Below, one piece after another: positions 26,318-33,807 of a stretch of DNA of 64,000 bases. The notes beneath the pieces were generated by a model. It was not told where the DNA came from. It was given only the letters and a program-made list of their open reading frames with translations, and did no database searches. Every line of letters begins with the position of its first letter. Within the stretch, counting starts at the first letter, position 1. The DNA lies in NCBI RefSeq assembly GCF_009720775.1, contig NZ_WNKW01000001.1, forward strand, positions 434,001 to 498,000. The letters run 5' to 3'. Source of the DNA: Pseudoduganella danionis (GTDB taxonomy: Bacteria; Pseudomonadota; Gammaproteobacteria; Burkholderiales; Burkholderiaceae_D). The position numbers and the translations under genes are program-made.

Positions 26318-27403
26318 ATGCGTACTTTACTCACCCTGATCGCCTGCTGCTGCGCGTTTGCCACCGCTGCCAGCGCCAATGAGGCGCGTGAACCGGCGTC
26401 GGCCAAAGCGGCAGCATCCACGGTTAAAACCAAGGGCACGCCCGCTGCGGGCGCCAAATCGGAACATGGTGTGAGCGTGGGCGGCGTGCCGCTCAAACAG
26501 ATCGCAGCGGCAGCAGAAAAAGGCGAAAGCGAGCCGGCATCGGCAGGGCGCAAGGCATCGGCCGCGGCTCCGAGTGCGCGCGAGCGCGAAGCGGAAGCGG
26601 AAGCCGATCTATCGGCCAAGATCGCCGCCCGTCTGGCGCTGATGCGCGCCAACCAGCAGGCCCGCGTGGCCGCTGCGGCCAAGGCCAAGAAGGCTGCAGC
26701 CGTGGTGGAAGCGGCGCCGAAAGTGTATAGCCACCACTGGTCGTACGAAGGTGAAAACGGTCCCGCCAACTGGGGCCGGATCAATCCGGAATGGGCCAAA
26801 TGCAGCACCGGCAACCGTCAGTCGCCTATCGATATCCGCGATGGCATGAAAGTCGAGCTGGAACAGATCACGTTTGATTACCACCCATCGTCGTTCAATG
26901 TGACGGACAACGGCCACACCGTGCAGGTGATGCTGGGCGGCGGTAATTTCATCACGGTGCAGAACCGCATGTATGAGCTGATCCAGTTCCACTTCCACCG
27001 TCCATCGGAAGAGCGCATCAATGGCAAGGGCTACGAGATGGTCATGCACCTGGTGCACAAGGATGGCGAAGGCAAGCTGGCCGTGATTGCGCTGCTGCTC
27101 GAACGTGGCCGTGCGCAGCCAGTGATCCAGACCGTGTGGAATAATCTTCCGCTGGAAAAACTCGACACCATGGCGCCATCGTCGGTGATCGATCCTATCG
27201 ACCTGATTCCGGCCCGGCGCGACTACTTCACCTTCATGGGTTCGCTGACCACGCCGCCTTGCAGCGAAGGCGTGCTGTGGCTGGTGATGAAAGAGCCGGT
27301 GCAGGCTTCGCCGGCCCAGATGGCACTGTTCGCCCGTCTGTATCCTATGAATGCACGGCCTATCCAGCCCGGTTCCGGCCGCATCATCAAGGAATCGAAT
27401 TAA
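26318..27403 (+). CDS. Alpha-class carbonic anhydrase with long Ala/Lys-rich N-terminal extension
   Basis: A 361-residue exported enzyme interconverting CO2 and bicarbonate. It has a signal peptide (LLTLIACCCAFATAASA), then about 110 residues of low-complexity Ala/Lys/Glu-rich sequence absent from ordinary bacterial alpha enzymes. The catalytic domain runs from about 140 to 361: HHWSYEGENGPANWG, QSPIDI, zinc ligands in FHFHRPSEE and MHLVH, and SLTTPPCSEGV. The extension could be a spacer or a surface/peptidoglycan contact region; that is inference. TATACT lies 11 bp before the ATG, so the leader would be very short. A 12-bp unit carrying the stop codon is repeated nearly three times at the 3' end. 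Confidence 0.9.
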   Translation: MRTLLTLIACCCAFATAASANEAREPASAKAAASTVKTKGTPAAGAKSEHGVSVGGVPLKQIAAAAEKGESEPASAGRKASAAAPSAREREAEAEADLSAKIAARLALMRANQQARVAAAAKAKKAAAVVEAAPKVYSHHWSYEGENGPANWGRINPEWAKCSTGNRQSPIDIRDGMKVELEQITFDYHPSSFNVTDNGHTVQVMLGGGNFITVQNRMYELIQFHFHRPSEERINGKGYEMVMHLVHKDGEGKLAVIALLLERGRAQPVIQTVWNNLPLEKLDTMAPSSVIDPIDLIPARRDYFTFMGSLTTPPCSEGVLWLVMKEPVQASPAQMALFARLYPMNARPIQPGSGRIIKESN

Positions 27404-27434
27404 GCCTTAGTTTAAGCCTTAGTTTAAGCCTTAG
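27401..27434 (+). repeat. 12-bp tandem repeat starting with the carbonic anhydrase stop codon
   Basis: The unit TAAGCCTTAGTT occurs twice in full (27401-27412, 27413-27424) and a third time for 10 bases. Because the period is 12, the three TAA triplets are all in frame: the stop is effectively triplicated. Confidence 0.92.
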
Positions 27435-27460
27435 CTGCGCCAGCTAGCTGGCGCAGCTAA
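27431..27460. repeat. Perfect 30-bp palindrome between convergent genes
   Basis: A perfect palindrome with no loop, centred at 27445/27446 on CAGCTAGCTG. It encodes the last residues and stop of the mutarotase gene (minus strand) and overlaps the tail of the stop-codon repeat of the carbonic anhydrase gene. No T-tract follows on either strand. Confidence 0.85.
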
Positions 27461-28289
27461 TACGGTGGGCACCGGTCCAGCTACTGCCGGCGGCGAGTTG
27501 CCGCTGGTCGATGCAGGCCGGTTCGATGCAGACGAAACGCAGATACTCCTCATCCGCCAGATCGGTCAGCGCCGCCGCATCGGCCTGACCCGGATTCCAC
27601 ACCACCCAGTTATCAAAGCCCTGCTGTTCCAGATGCAGCGTGGCGTTGGCCGTGTTCAGCGTCAGCATAGGCGTGGACTGGTACAGGCGGTCGTGCTTCT
27701 GGTTGAAATGCAGGGCAGGGTAGTCCTGCGTGGCTGTCTGCAGATGATGGTCGGTATAGCATTGGCCCTGCAGGCCGCTGATGCTGGTGGCTTCGAGCTG
27801 GCCCACATCGTAATAGGTATGCAGTGCCACGCCGAACGGGAATTCGGCCGTGCCGCTGTTATGCACCGTGTAGCGCACGTCGAGCGCATCACCTTGCAAG
27901 GTATAGCGCAGCGACAGTTCAAATGCGTGCGGCCATGCTGCCGCGTGTTCGGCTGTCAGATCGTGCTGGTTCAACTGCAGCTCGACATAGGCATGGCCGC
28001 CATCACCGCCACTAGCGCTCAGGCGCCACTGGCTGACGCGGGCAAAACCGTGGCGCAGACCGGGGCCGCGCACATTAAACTGGGGGAAGATCACGGGTAC
28101 GCCGCCCCGTATGGCCTTGCTGCCATCGAGCGGGGTCTGGCTGCTGACGAACAATCGCTGTTTGCCGTCGCCGGTTTTCCATGACAGCAGATGGGCGCCG
28201 AACAGCGACACCGTGATTTCGGCGCCATCGGCCGCCGTGATCTGCACTGCGGGCAGTGCGCCATATTCTGTCATCGTTGCTACAGCCAT
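27444..28289 (-). CDS. D-hexose-6-phosphate mutarotase (YeaD/aldose-1-epimerase-like)
   Basis: A 281-residue beta-sandwich enzyme of the aldose-1-epimerase superfamily. Markers are GAHLLSWKTGDGKQRLFVS, IRGGVPVIFPQFN, HGFARVSQWRL and FGVALHTYYDVG; the last holds a conserved active-site His. The family interconverts alpha and beta anomers of glucose-6-phosphate and related sugars. Length and motifs fit YeaD. Its C-terminal codons are inside a 30-bp palindrome, so the tail (SCAS) may be repeat-derived. It converges with carbonic anhydrase and is separated by about 50 bp from amiC upstream. Confidence 0.85.
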   Translation of the reverse strand: MAVATMTEYGALPAVQITAADGAEITVSLFGAHLLSWKTGDGKQRLFVSSQTPLDGSKAIRGGVPVIFPQFNVRGPGLRHGFARVSQWRLSASGGDGGHAYVELQLNQHDLTAEHAAAWPHAFELSLRYTLQGDALDVRYTVHNSGTAEFPFGVALHTYYDVGQLEATSISGLQGQCYTDHHLQTATQDYPALHFNQKHDRLYQSTPMLTLNTANATLHLEQQGFDNWVVWNPGQADAAALTDLADEEYLRFVCIEPACIDQRQLAAGSSWTGAHRISCAS

Positions 28290-28337
28290 GTGGATTCCGT
28301 AAAAGTGGTGTGATAGTGCCGCGTTTTAGTCGCTGCC

Positions 28338-29756
28338 TCAGGTCAGGCGGTTCTTGGCCAGCGGCGGGTTCTTGGCGAAATAGCGCCGTATGCCTTTGAC
28401 GATGGCATCGGCCAACTGGTTCTGGTAACCCTCGTCGAGCAGCTTGGCTTCTTCTTCCGGATTTGAAATGAAGGCCGTTTCGATCAGGATGGAAGGAATG
28501 TCGGGTGCCTTCAGCACGGCGAAGCCGGCCTGCTCCACCGAGCCTTTGTGCAGGCGGTTGATGCCGCCGATTTCACCGAGCACGGACTTGCCCAGCTTGA
28601 GCGAATCATTGATCTGGGCCGTGGTGGACAGATCGATCAGCACACTGGCTAGCTGGCGGTCGTGGTTGCGCACGTTGACGCCGCCTATGGTGTCGGCCAG
28701 ATTTTCCTTGTCGGCCAGCCAGCGCGCGGCCGTCGAGCTGGCGCCTTTTTCCGACAGCACGAACACTGAAGAGCCGCGTGCCGTGGGCTGCACAAACGCA
28801 TCCGCGTGGATGGAGACGAACAGATCGGCCTGCACCTTGCGGGCTTTTTCCACGCGCGTGCCTAGCGGCACGAAGTAATCGCCGTCGCGCGTCAGCATTA
28901 CGCGCATATTCGGGATTTCTTCGATGCGGTTCTTGAGGCGCTTGGCGATGGCCAGTACGATGTCTTTTTCGCGGCTGCCGTTCTTGCCCGAAGCGCCGGG
29001 GTCTTCGCCGCCGTGGCCGGGGTCCAGCACCACCGTCAGCATGCGTACCAGCTTGCCGTTATGGTCGTATTTTTCCGCCGGCTTGGCCACCACTTCGGCC
29101 GTCCTGCCCTCATGTTCTGGCCGCGCCGTTTCCGCTGCCGTATTGGGTGCGGCCGGTGTGGCGGGTGTTTCTACGGCCGCCACCTTGCCGCCGCTGCTGA
29201 CGCTGTCGGTCTTGCTACTCTTGCCATCGTTGGACCAGTCGCCTTTTTCTATCATGGCGGCGATAGGGTCGGCTTCCTTGACGGGATACAGGTCGAAAAT
29301 CAGGCGGTGCTTGTAATTGCCGGCCGGGGCCAGCGTGAATACCTGCGGCCGCACTTCTTCTTTGAGGTCGAATACCAGCCGCACCACGTTGGGCCGGTTC
29401 TGGCCTACCCTGACCTGTTTGATATACGGATCGTTGGACTGGATCTTGGCCACCAGACTTTTCAGGGTGGGATTGAGTTCCAGCCCTTCGATATCCACCA
29501 CCAGCCGCTCCGGGTCTTTCACGGTGAAGTGGGTGGCTTTGAGGATGGCGTCGTTTTCCAGCGTAACGCGGGTATAGTCCTCGGCCGGCCAGACGCGCAC
29601 GGCGAGAATTTGCGCCGCCATGGCACGGCTGGGCGCCAGCACGGACAGCAGCAGGGCACCACCGGCTTTGAGCACGGTGCGGCGTGCGCGCGCGTCCGGC
29701 TGGGCGGAACTGGCGTCGCTCACAGATTGGGCGCGAATTTCAGGCGTTGCAGACAT
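28338..29756 (-). CDS. amiC: N-acetylmuramoyl-L-alanine amidase with AMIN domain
   Basis: A 472-residue periplasmic amidase that splits septal peptidoglycan during daughter-cell separation. The N-terminus carries a twin-arginine signal (ARRTVLKAGGALLLS), as AmiA/AmiC proteins do. An AMIN domain for localisation follows (~50-155), then a variable linker (~170-235). The Amidase_3 zinc domain has VVLDPGHGGEDPGASG (zinc His plus Glu), LTRDGDYFVPLGTRV, FVSIHADAF and ILIETAFISNPEEE (catalytic Glu). It overlaps tsaE by 37 bp. The tsaE-amiC order is common in proteobacteria. Confidence 0.93.
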   Translation of the reverse strand: MSATPEIRAQSVSDASSAQPDARARRTVLKAGGALLLSVLAPSRAMAAQILAVRVWPAEDYTRVTLENDAILKATHFTVKDPERLVVDIEGLELNPTLKSLVAKIQSNDPYIKQVRVGQNRPNVVRLVFDLKEEVRPQVFTLAPAGNYKHRLIFDLYPVKEADPIAAMIEKGDWSNDGKSSKTDSVSSGGKVAAVETPATPAAPNTAAETARPEHEGRTAEVVAKPAEKYDHNGKLVRMLTVVLDPGHGGEDPGASGKNGSREKDIVLAIAKRLKNRIEEIPNMRVMLTRDGDYFVPLGTRVEKARKVQADLFVSIHADAFVQPTARGSSVFVLSEKGASSTAARWLADKENLADTIGGVNVRNHDRQLASVLIDLSTTAQINDSLKLGKSVLGEIGGINRLHKGSVEQAGFAVLKAPDIPSILIETAFISNPEEEAKLLDEGYQNQLADAIVKGIRRYFAKNPPLAKNRLT

Positions 29757-30205
29757 GAGTGACCGGCAGGAGTGGATGCCCGCAATTCTACATCACGACC
29801 GGCACCGGCCACGCTCAGGTTGACATCGAGATCAGCGGGTGGCAGTACGCCGTCGGCCTTTTCCGGCCATTCGACGATGCAGATGTTGCTGCCGTTGAAA
29901 TCTTCGCGGAAGCCTGCATCCAGAAACTCTTCCGGGCTGCCCATGCGGTACAGATCGTAGTGGATCACGCTGATGGCCTGGCCGGCCAGCGTAATCGCAT
30001 ACGGTTCGGACAGCGTGTAAGTGGGGCTTTTGACGGTGCCGACGTGGCCGGCCGCGTGCAGCAGCGCGCGCGTGAGCGCGGTTTTGCCGGCCCCCAGATC
30101 GCCATGCAGATAGATGACCAGACCGGGCGCCATAGCGTGCGCCAGCGAGACCCCGAGGGCGGCAGTGGCGGCTTCGTCGTGGAGATGGGCTTGAAAGTGC
30201 GGCAT
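29720..30205 (-). CDS. tsaE: tRNA threonylcarbamoyladenosine biosynthesis ATPase TsaE
   Basis: A 161-residue ATPase required with TsaB, TsaC and TsaD for t6A37 in ANN-decoding tRNAs. The P-loop GDLGAGKTALTRALL, the following VKSPTYTLSEPY and HYDLYRMGSPEEFLDAG are diagnostic. The ATG at 30205 is used; a TTG just upstream would add one residue. The C-terminal end overlaps amiC by 37 bp in another frame. tsaD is encoded separately at 51691-52731. Divergent from queG; both promoters must lie in 30206-30281. Confidence 0.94.
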   Translation of the reverse strand: MPHFQAHLHDEAATAALGVSLAHAMAPGLVIYLHGDLGAGKTALTRALLHAAGHVGTVKSPTYTLSEPYAITLAGQAISVIHYDLYRMGSPEEFLDAGFREDFNGSNICIVEWPEKADGVLPPADLDVNLSVAGAGRDVELRASTPAGHSCLQRLKFAPNL

Positions 30206-30281
30206 CAATTAAAATGTCAGGTTGGTTGGTACGCCAGCCATTGTAACCGCCTGCGACCATTCTTACATTGTTACACCGCCC

Positions 30282-31376
30282 ATGCCGCATTCCCTGTCCG
30301 AAACCGCATTAGCCGAACTGGCCGCCAGCATCAAGCGCTGGGGTACGGAGCTGGGCTTTGCTGAAGTACGCATCACCGATATAGACCTCAGCCATGCGGA
30401 AGCGGGCCTGCAAGCCTGGCTGGACGCCGGCTTTCACGGCGAAATGGACTATATGGCGGCGCATGGCATGAAGCGCGCTCGCCCGGCCGAGCTGGTGCCC
30501 GGCACGGTGCGCGTGGTCAGCGCCCGCATGGACTATCTGCCCACCGATACGCCGCCAGACTGGCGCGAGCGCGAAGCACAGCGGCTGGCCGACCCGCAGG
30601 CCGCCGTGATCTCCGTGTATGCGCGCGGACGCGACTACCACAAGGTGCTGCGCGCGCGCCTGCAGCAGCTGGCCGACAAGGTTAAGGCGCAGATCGGCGA
30701 ATTCGGCTACCGCGTGTTCACGGATTCGGCCCCCGTGATGGAACTGCCGCTGGCCGAAAAAGCAGGGCTGGGCTGGCGCGGCAAACATACGCTGCTGCTG
30801 TCGCGCACGGCCGGTTCCACTTTTTTCATGGGCGAGTTTCTGCTTGATCTGCCACTGCCAGTGGACGCGCCCACCGGCGCCCACTGCGGCCAGTGCACGG
30901 CCTGCATCGATGTCTGCCCTACGGGTGCCATCCTCGCGCCGGGCAAACTGGACGCGCGCCGATGCATCTCCTACCTGACCATAGAACTGAAAAGCGCGAT
31001 ACCGGCGGAACTGCGGCCCCTGATCGGCAACCATATCTATGGCTGCGATGATTGCCAGACGGCCTGCCCGTGGAACAAGTTTGCGCAGAAAGCCGTGCTG
31101 GCCGATTTCGACGAGCGCCATGGCCTGGGCAGCGCCAGCCTGCTGGAACTGTTTGCGTGGAGCGAGGAAGAATTCAACCGCAAGATGGAAGGCAGCCCGA
31201 TACGCCGCATCGGCCATGAACGCTGGCTGCGTAATATCGCGGTCGCGCTGGGCAATGCGGCCAATGCGGGCGCCCGCGGCGATGCTGCCATAGTGGCTGC
31301 GCTGACGGCGCGCTGTGACGGCGCTACGCCGCTGCTGCGCGAGCATCTGGAATGGGCGCTGGCCTGCCACCGCTGA
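30282..31376 (+). CDS. queG: Epoxyqueuosine reductase
   Basis: A 364-residue cobalamin- and [4Fe-4S]-dependent enzyme catalysing the last step of queuosine synthesis in tRNA. The start is the ATG at 30282, giving MPHSLSETALAEL; upstream in-frame sequence lacks support. Two ferredoxin-type clusters are visible: CGQCTACIDVCPTGAI (residues ~205-220) and CDDCQTACPWNKF (~251-263). VFTDSAPVMELPLAEKAGLG is the conserved cobalamin-domain region. The HEAT-like C-terminal part that contacts tRNA follows. Usually found next to tsaE/amiC in betaproteobacteria. Confidence 0.95.
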   Translation: MPHSLSETALAELAASIKRWGTELGFAEVRITDIDLSHAEAGLQAWLDAGFHGEMDYMAAHGMKRARPAELVPGTVRVVSARMDYLPTDTPPDWREREAQRLADPQAAVISVYARGRDYHKVLRARLQQLADKVKAQIGEFGYRVFTDSAPVMELPLAEKAGLGWRGKHTLLLSRTAGSTFFMGEFLLDLPLPVDAPTGAHCGQCTACIDVCPTGAILAPGKLDARRCISYLTIELKSAIPAELRPLIGNHIYGCDDCQTACPWNKFAQKAVLADFDERHGLGSASLLELFAWSEEEFNRKMEGSPIRRIGHERWLRNIAVALGNAANAGARGDAAIVAALTARCDGATPLLREHLEWALACHR

Positions 31377-31416
31377 ACTGCGCTACACTCGTATGATCGA
31401 CTTACAGAGGAAGATC

Positions 31417-33195
31417 ATGCACACTCCCCGCCGCTCCATCGTTTTTCTCGCTACTGCCAGCGCTGCGCTAAGTTTCAGCGTGAGTCTGGCCGCGCAGGCT
31501 ATCAGCTTTGACCAGTGGGCTGACAATCTGGCCAGCGTCAAGGTACGCAACGATCCGGAGCAGGCCACGCTCAAGCAGTACTTCAACGGCAAGGAGCAGG
31601 ATGGTCTGGACCGCAAGCTGACGCCAAATTCCATCGTCCAGCGTGCGCGTGATGTCGCTGCTGCCAAGAAGGCGCTGGCGCAGCTAGACAAGATGAATCT
31701 GCAAAGCCTGAGCGTGCAGCAGCGCGCCAGTGCTGCCACCATACGCTGGAATCTGCAGAACCAGATCGACAGCTACCCTTACGCCGACTACAACTTCGTC
31801 TTCAACCAGTTCGGCGGCCTGCATGTGCAGCTAGTGAACTTCCTCAGCCAGGCCCACCCTATCCGCAACCAGCGCGATGTGGAGAACTATCTGGTGCGCT
31901 TGCAGGCTGTGGCCGGCAAGATCGATACGGGCATCCTGCAGGCGCGCGGGCTCGGTGCGCGCGGCATCCTGATGCCAACCTTTCTGACCCAGTCCGCCAT
32001 CGGCCAGCTCGATCGCTTCCTTGAAGGCGGTGCCGAAGCCAATGTGCTGGTGGTATCGCTCAAGCAGCGCATGGCGAACGTGAAGGAGCTCACGCCGGAA
32101 GCCCAGCAGCAGGCCGCCGCCAGCGCGGAAGCCATCGTGCGTCAGTCCGTCATGCCATCCTACCAGCGCGTGCGCACGCTGCTGCAGGAGCAGCTACCGC
32201 AGACCAATAACGATGCCGGGCTGTGGCGTTTGCCTAATGGCGACAAGGCCTACGCCTTGCTGCTCAAGCAGATGACCTCGAGCAGTTACACGCCTGAGCA
32301 GGTGCACCAGATTGGCCTGCGCGAAGTGGCGCGCATCGAAAAAGAGATGGATGGATTGCTGGTCTCGCTGGGCTATACGGAAGGCAGCATCAAGGAGCGC
32401 ATGGCCAAGCTGGAAAAGGATGTGCAGCCGAAAGAAGCCGATCCCCGTCCAGCCCTGCTGGCGCGCTATGAAGAAGTGCTGCGCGACGCCGAGCAGCGCT
32501 CGCGCGAGCTGTTCGACATTACGCCGAAAGCGCCCGTGGTGGTGAAGCGCGAACCACCGTTCACGGAAAAGACGGCCGCGGCCCACTACACGGGACCGGC
32601 CAATGACGGCACCCGTCCCGGCATCTTCTGGGCACCGATGCCGGGGCCGGTGTTCCGCATCGTCGGCCTGCGTACCCTGACGTATCACGAGGGCGTGCCG
32701 GGCCACCACTTCCAGGTCGCGCTGCAGCAGGAAAACAGCAAGCAGCCGCGCTACCGGCGCGACCGCGTGTTCCCGGTCGGTTCCGCTTATGGCGAAGGCT
32801 GGGCCCTGTATGCAGAACAACTGGCGGTGGAAAACCACTGGTATGACGGCGACGTAGTGGGCCACCTGGGCCAGCTCGATGCAGAGCTGTTCCGCGCGCG
32901 CCGGCTGGTGGTGGATACCGGCCTGCATGCGATGAAATGGACGCGTCAGCAAGGCATAGACTACGGCATACCGGCAGTGGAAGTAGAACGCTATGTGGCC
33001 ATGCCGGGCCAGGCCTGCGCCTACAAGATAGGCATGCTGCGCATACTGGAGTTGCGCGCCCGCGCCCAGCAGGCGCTGGGCGAGCGCTTCTCGCTGAAGG
33101 CCTTCCACAATACCGTGCTGGAAACGGGTAATGTGCCACTACCTGTGCTGGAGCAGGTGGTCGATGAATGGATAGCGGCGCAGAAGAAGAGCTAG
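31417..33195 (+). CDS. DUF885 family exported protein, metallopeptidase-like
   Basis: A 592-residue protein. The ATG at 31417 follows AGAGGAAG and opens a signal peptide (VFLATASAALSFSVSLAAQA). An earlier in-frame start would overlap queG and hide the signal. The C-terminal half contains TYHEGVPGHHFQVAL, an HExxxxHH-type arrangement typical of DUF885 and reminiscent of zinc peptidases, and YGEGWALYAEQLA about 45 residues further on, which often supplies a further metal ligand. The substrate is unknown for most of the family. The stop lies in an imperfect 19-bp-period duplication. Confidence 0.85.
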   Translation: MHTPRRSIVFLATASAALSFSVSLAAQAISFDQWADNLASVKVRNDPEQATLKQYFNGKEQDGLDRKLTPNSIVQRARDVAAAKKALAQLDKMNLQSLSVQQRASAATIRWNLQNQIDSYPYADYNFVFNQFGGLHVQLVNFLSQAHPIRNQRDVENYLVRLQAVAGKIDTGILQARGLGARGILMPTFLTQSAIGQLDRFLEGGAEANVLVVSLKQRMANVKELTPEAQQQAAASAEAIVRQSVMPSYQRVRTLLQEQLPQTNNDAGLWRLPNGDKAYALLLKQMTSSSYTPEQVHQIGLREVARIEKEMDGLLVSLGYTEGSIKERMAKLEKDVQPKEADPRPALLARYEEVLRDAEQRSRELFDITPKAPVVVKREPPFTEKTAAAHYTGPANDGTRPGIFWAPMPGPVFRIVGLRTLTYHEGVPGHHFQVALQQENSKQPRYRRDRVFPVGSAYGEGWALYAEQLAVENHWYDGDVVGHLGQLDAELFRARRLVVDTGLHAMKWTRQQGIDYGIPAVEVERYVAMPGQACAYKIGMLRILELRARAQQALGERFSLKAFHNTVLETGNVPLPVLEQVVDEWIAAQKKS

Positions 33196-33214
33196 GGCGT
33201 AGAAGAAAAGCTAG
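33182..33214 (+). repeat. Imperfect duplication around the DUF885 stop codon
   Basis: AGAAGAAGAGCTAG (33182-33195, ending in the stop) recurs 19 bases later as AGAAGAAAAGCTAG (33201-33214), with a second TAG in a shifted frame. Confidence 0.7.
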
Positions 33215-33216
33215 AT

Positions 33217-33804
33217 CTATTTCAGCAGGCCGGCCAGTTCGACCGCCGTTTTCACCTGCATCTTGTCGAAGATATGCGCGCGGTGTACTTCCACCGTGCG
33301 CATGCTGATGCCCAGTTCATCGGCTACCACCTTGTTCATTTTCCCGGCCAGTATCAGGTCCAGCACTTCGCGTTCGCGTGCCGACAGCGTGGCGAGACGC
33401 GCATGCACCTGCGCCATTTCGCCAGCCTTGCGCGAACCGGCCAGACCTTCCTGTACGCGGTCCATGAGCTGGTTGTCATTGAACGGTTTCTCGAAGAAGT
33501 CGAACGCGCCGCGTTTGAGCGCATCGACAGCCATCGGCACATCGCCGTGGCCGGTGAGGAAGATCACCGGCATGCGCTGGGTCAGGCCACGGGTGGAGAG
33601 CTGGTCGAAGGCGGCGATGCCGTTCATGTCCGGCATACGCACGTCGAGCAGCACGCAATCGCCTTCCGGATCGAACTGGCCGCTATCGGCATGGCGTAGT
33701 AGCTGCAGCGCCGAAGCGTAGCTGCGCGAACTGATGCCGCGCGAGGTGGCCAGCCAGGTCAGTGCGTCACGCACCACTTCTTCATCATCAACGATATGCA
33801 GCAT
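33217..33804 (-). CDS. dctR: FixJ/DctR-type response regulator
   Basis: A 195-residue regulator. The receiver domain (~1-115) has DDE near the start, the phospho-acceptor Asp in CVLLDVRMPD, the conserved Thr in FLTGHGD and Lys in EKPF. The C-terminal LuxR-type HTH has LSAREREVLDLILAGKMNKVVADELGISMRTVEVHRAHI. It starts 3 bp after the kinase stop, so the pair is an operon. Neighbouring TRAP transporter genes suggest control of C4-dicarboxylate uptake, as for DctS/DctR of Rhodobacter. The gene name is given on context and is moderately secure. Confidence 0.85.
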   Translation of the reverse strand: MLHIVDDEEVVRDALTWLATSRGISSRSYASALQLLRHADSGQFDPEGDCVLLDVRMPDMNGIAAFDQLSTRGLTQRMPVIFLTGHGDVPMAVDALKRGAFDFFEKPFNDNQLMDRVQEGLAGSRKAGEMAQVHARLATLSAREREVLDLILAGKMNKVVADELGISMRTVEVHRAHIFDKMQVKTAVELAGLLK

Positions 33805-33807
33805 GCT

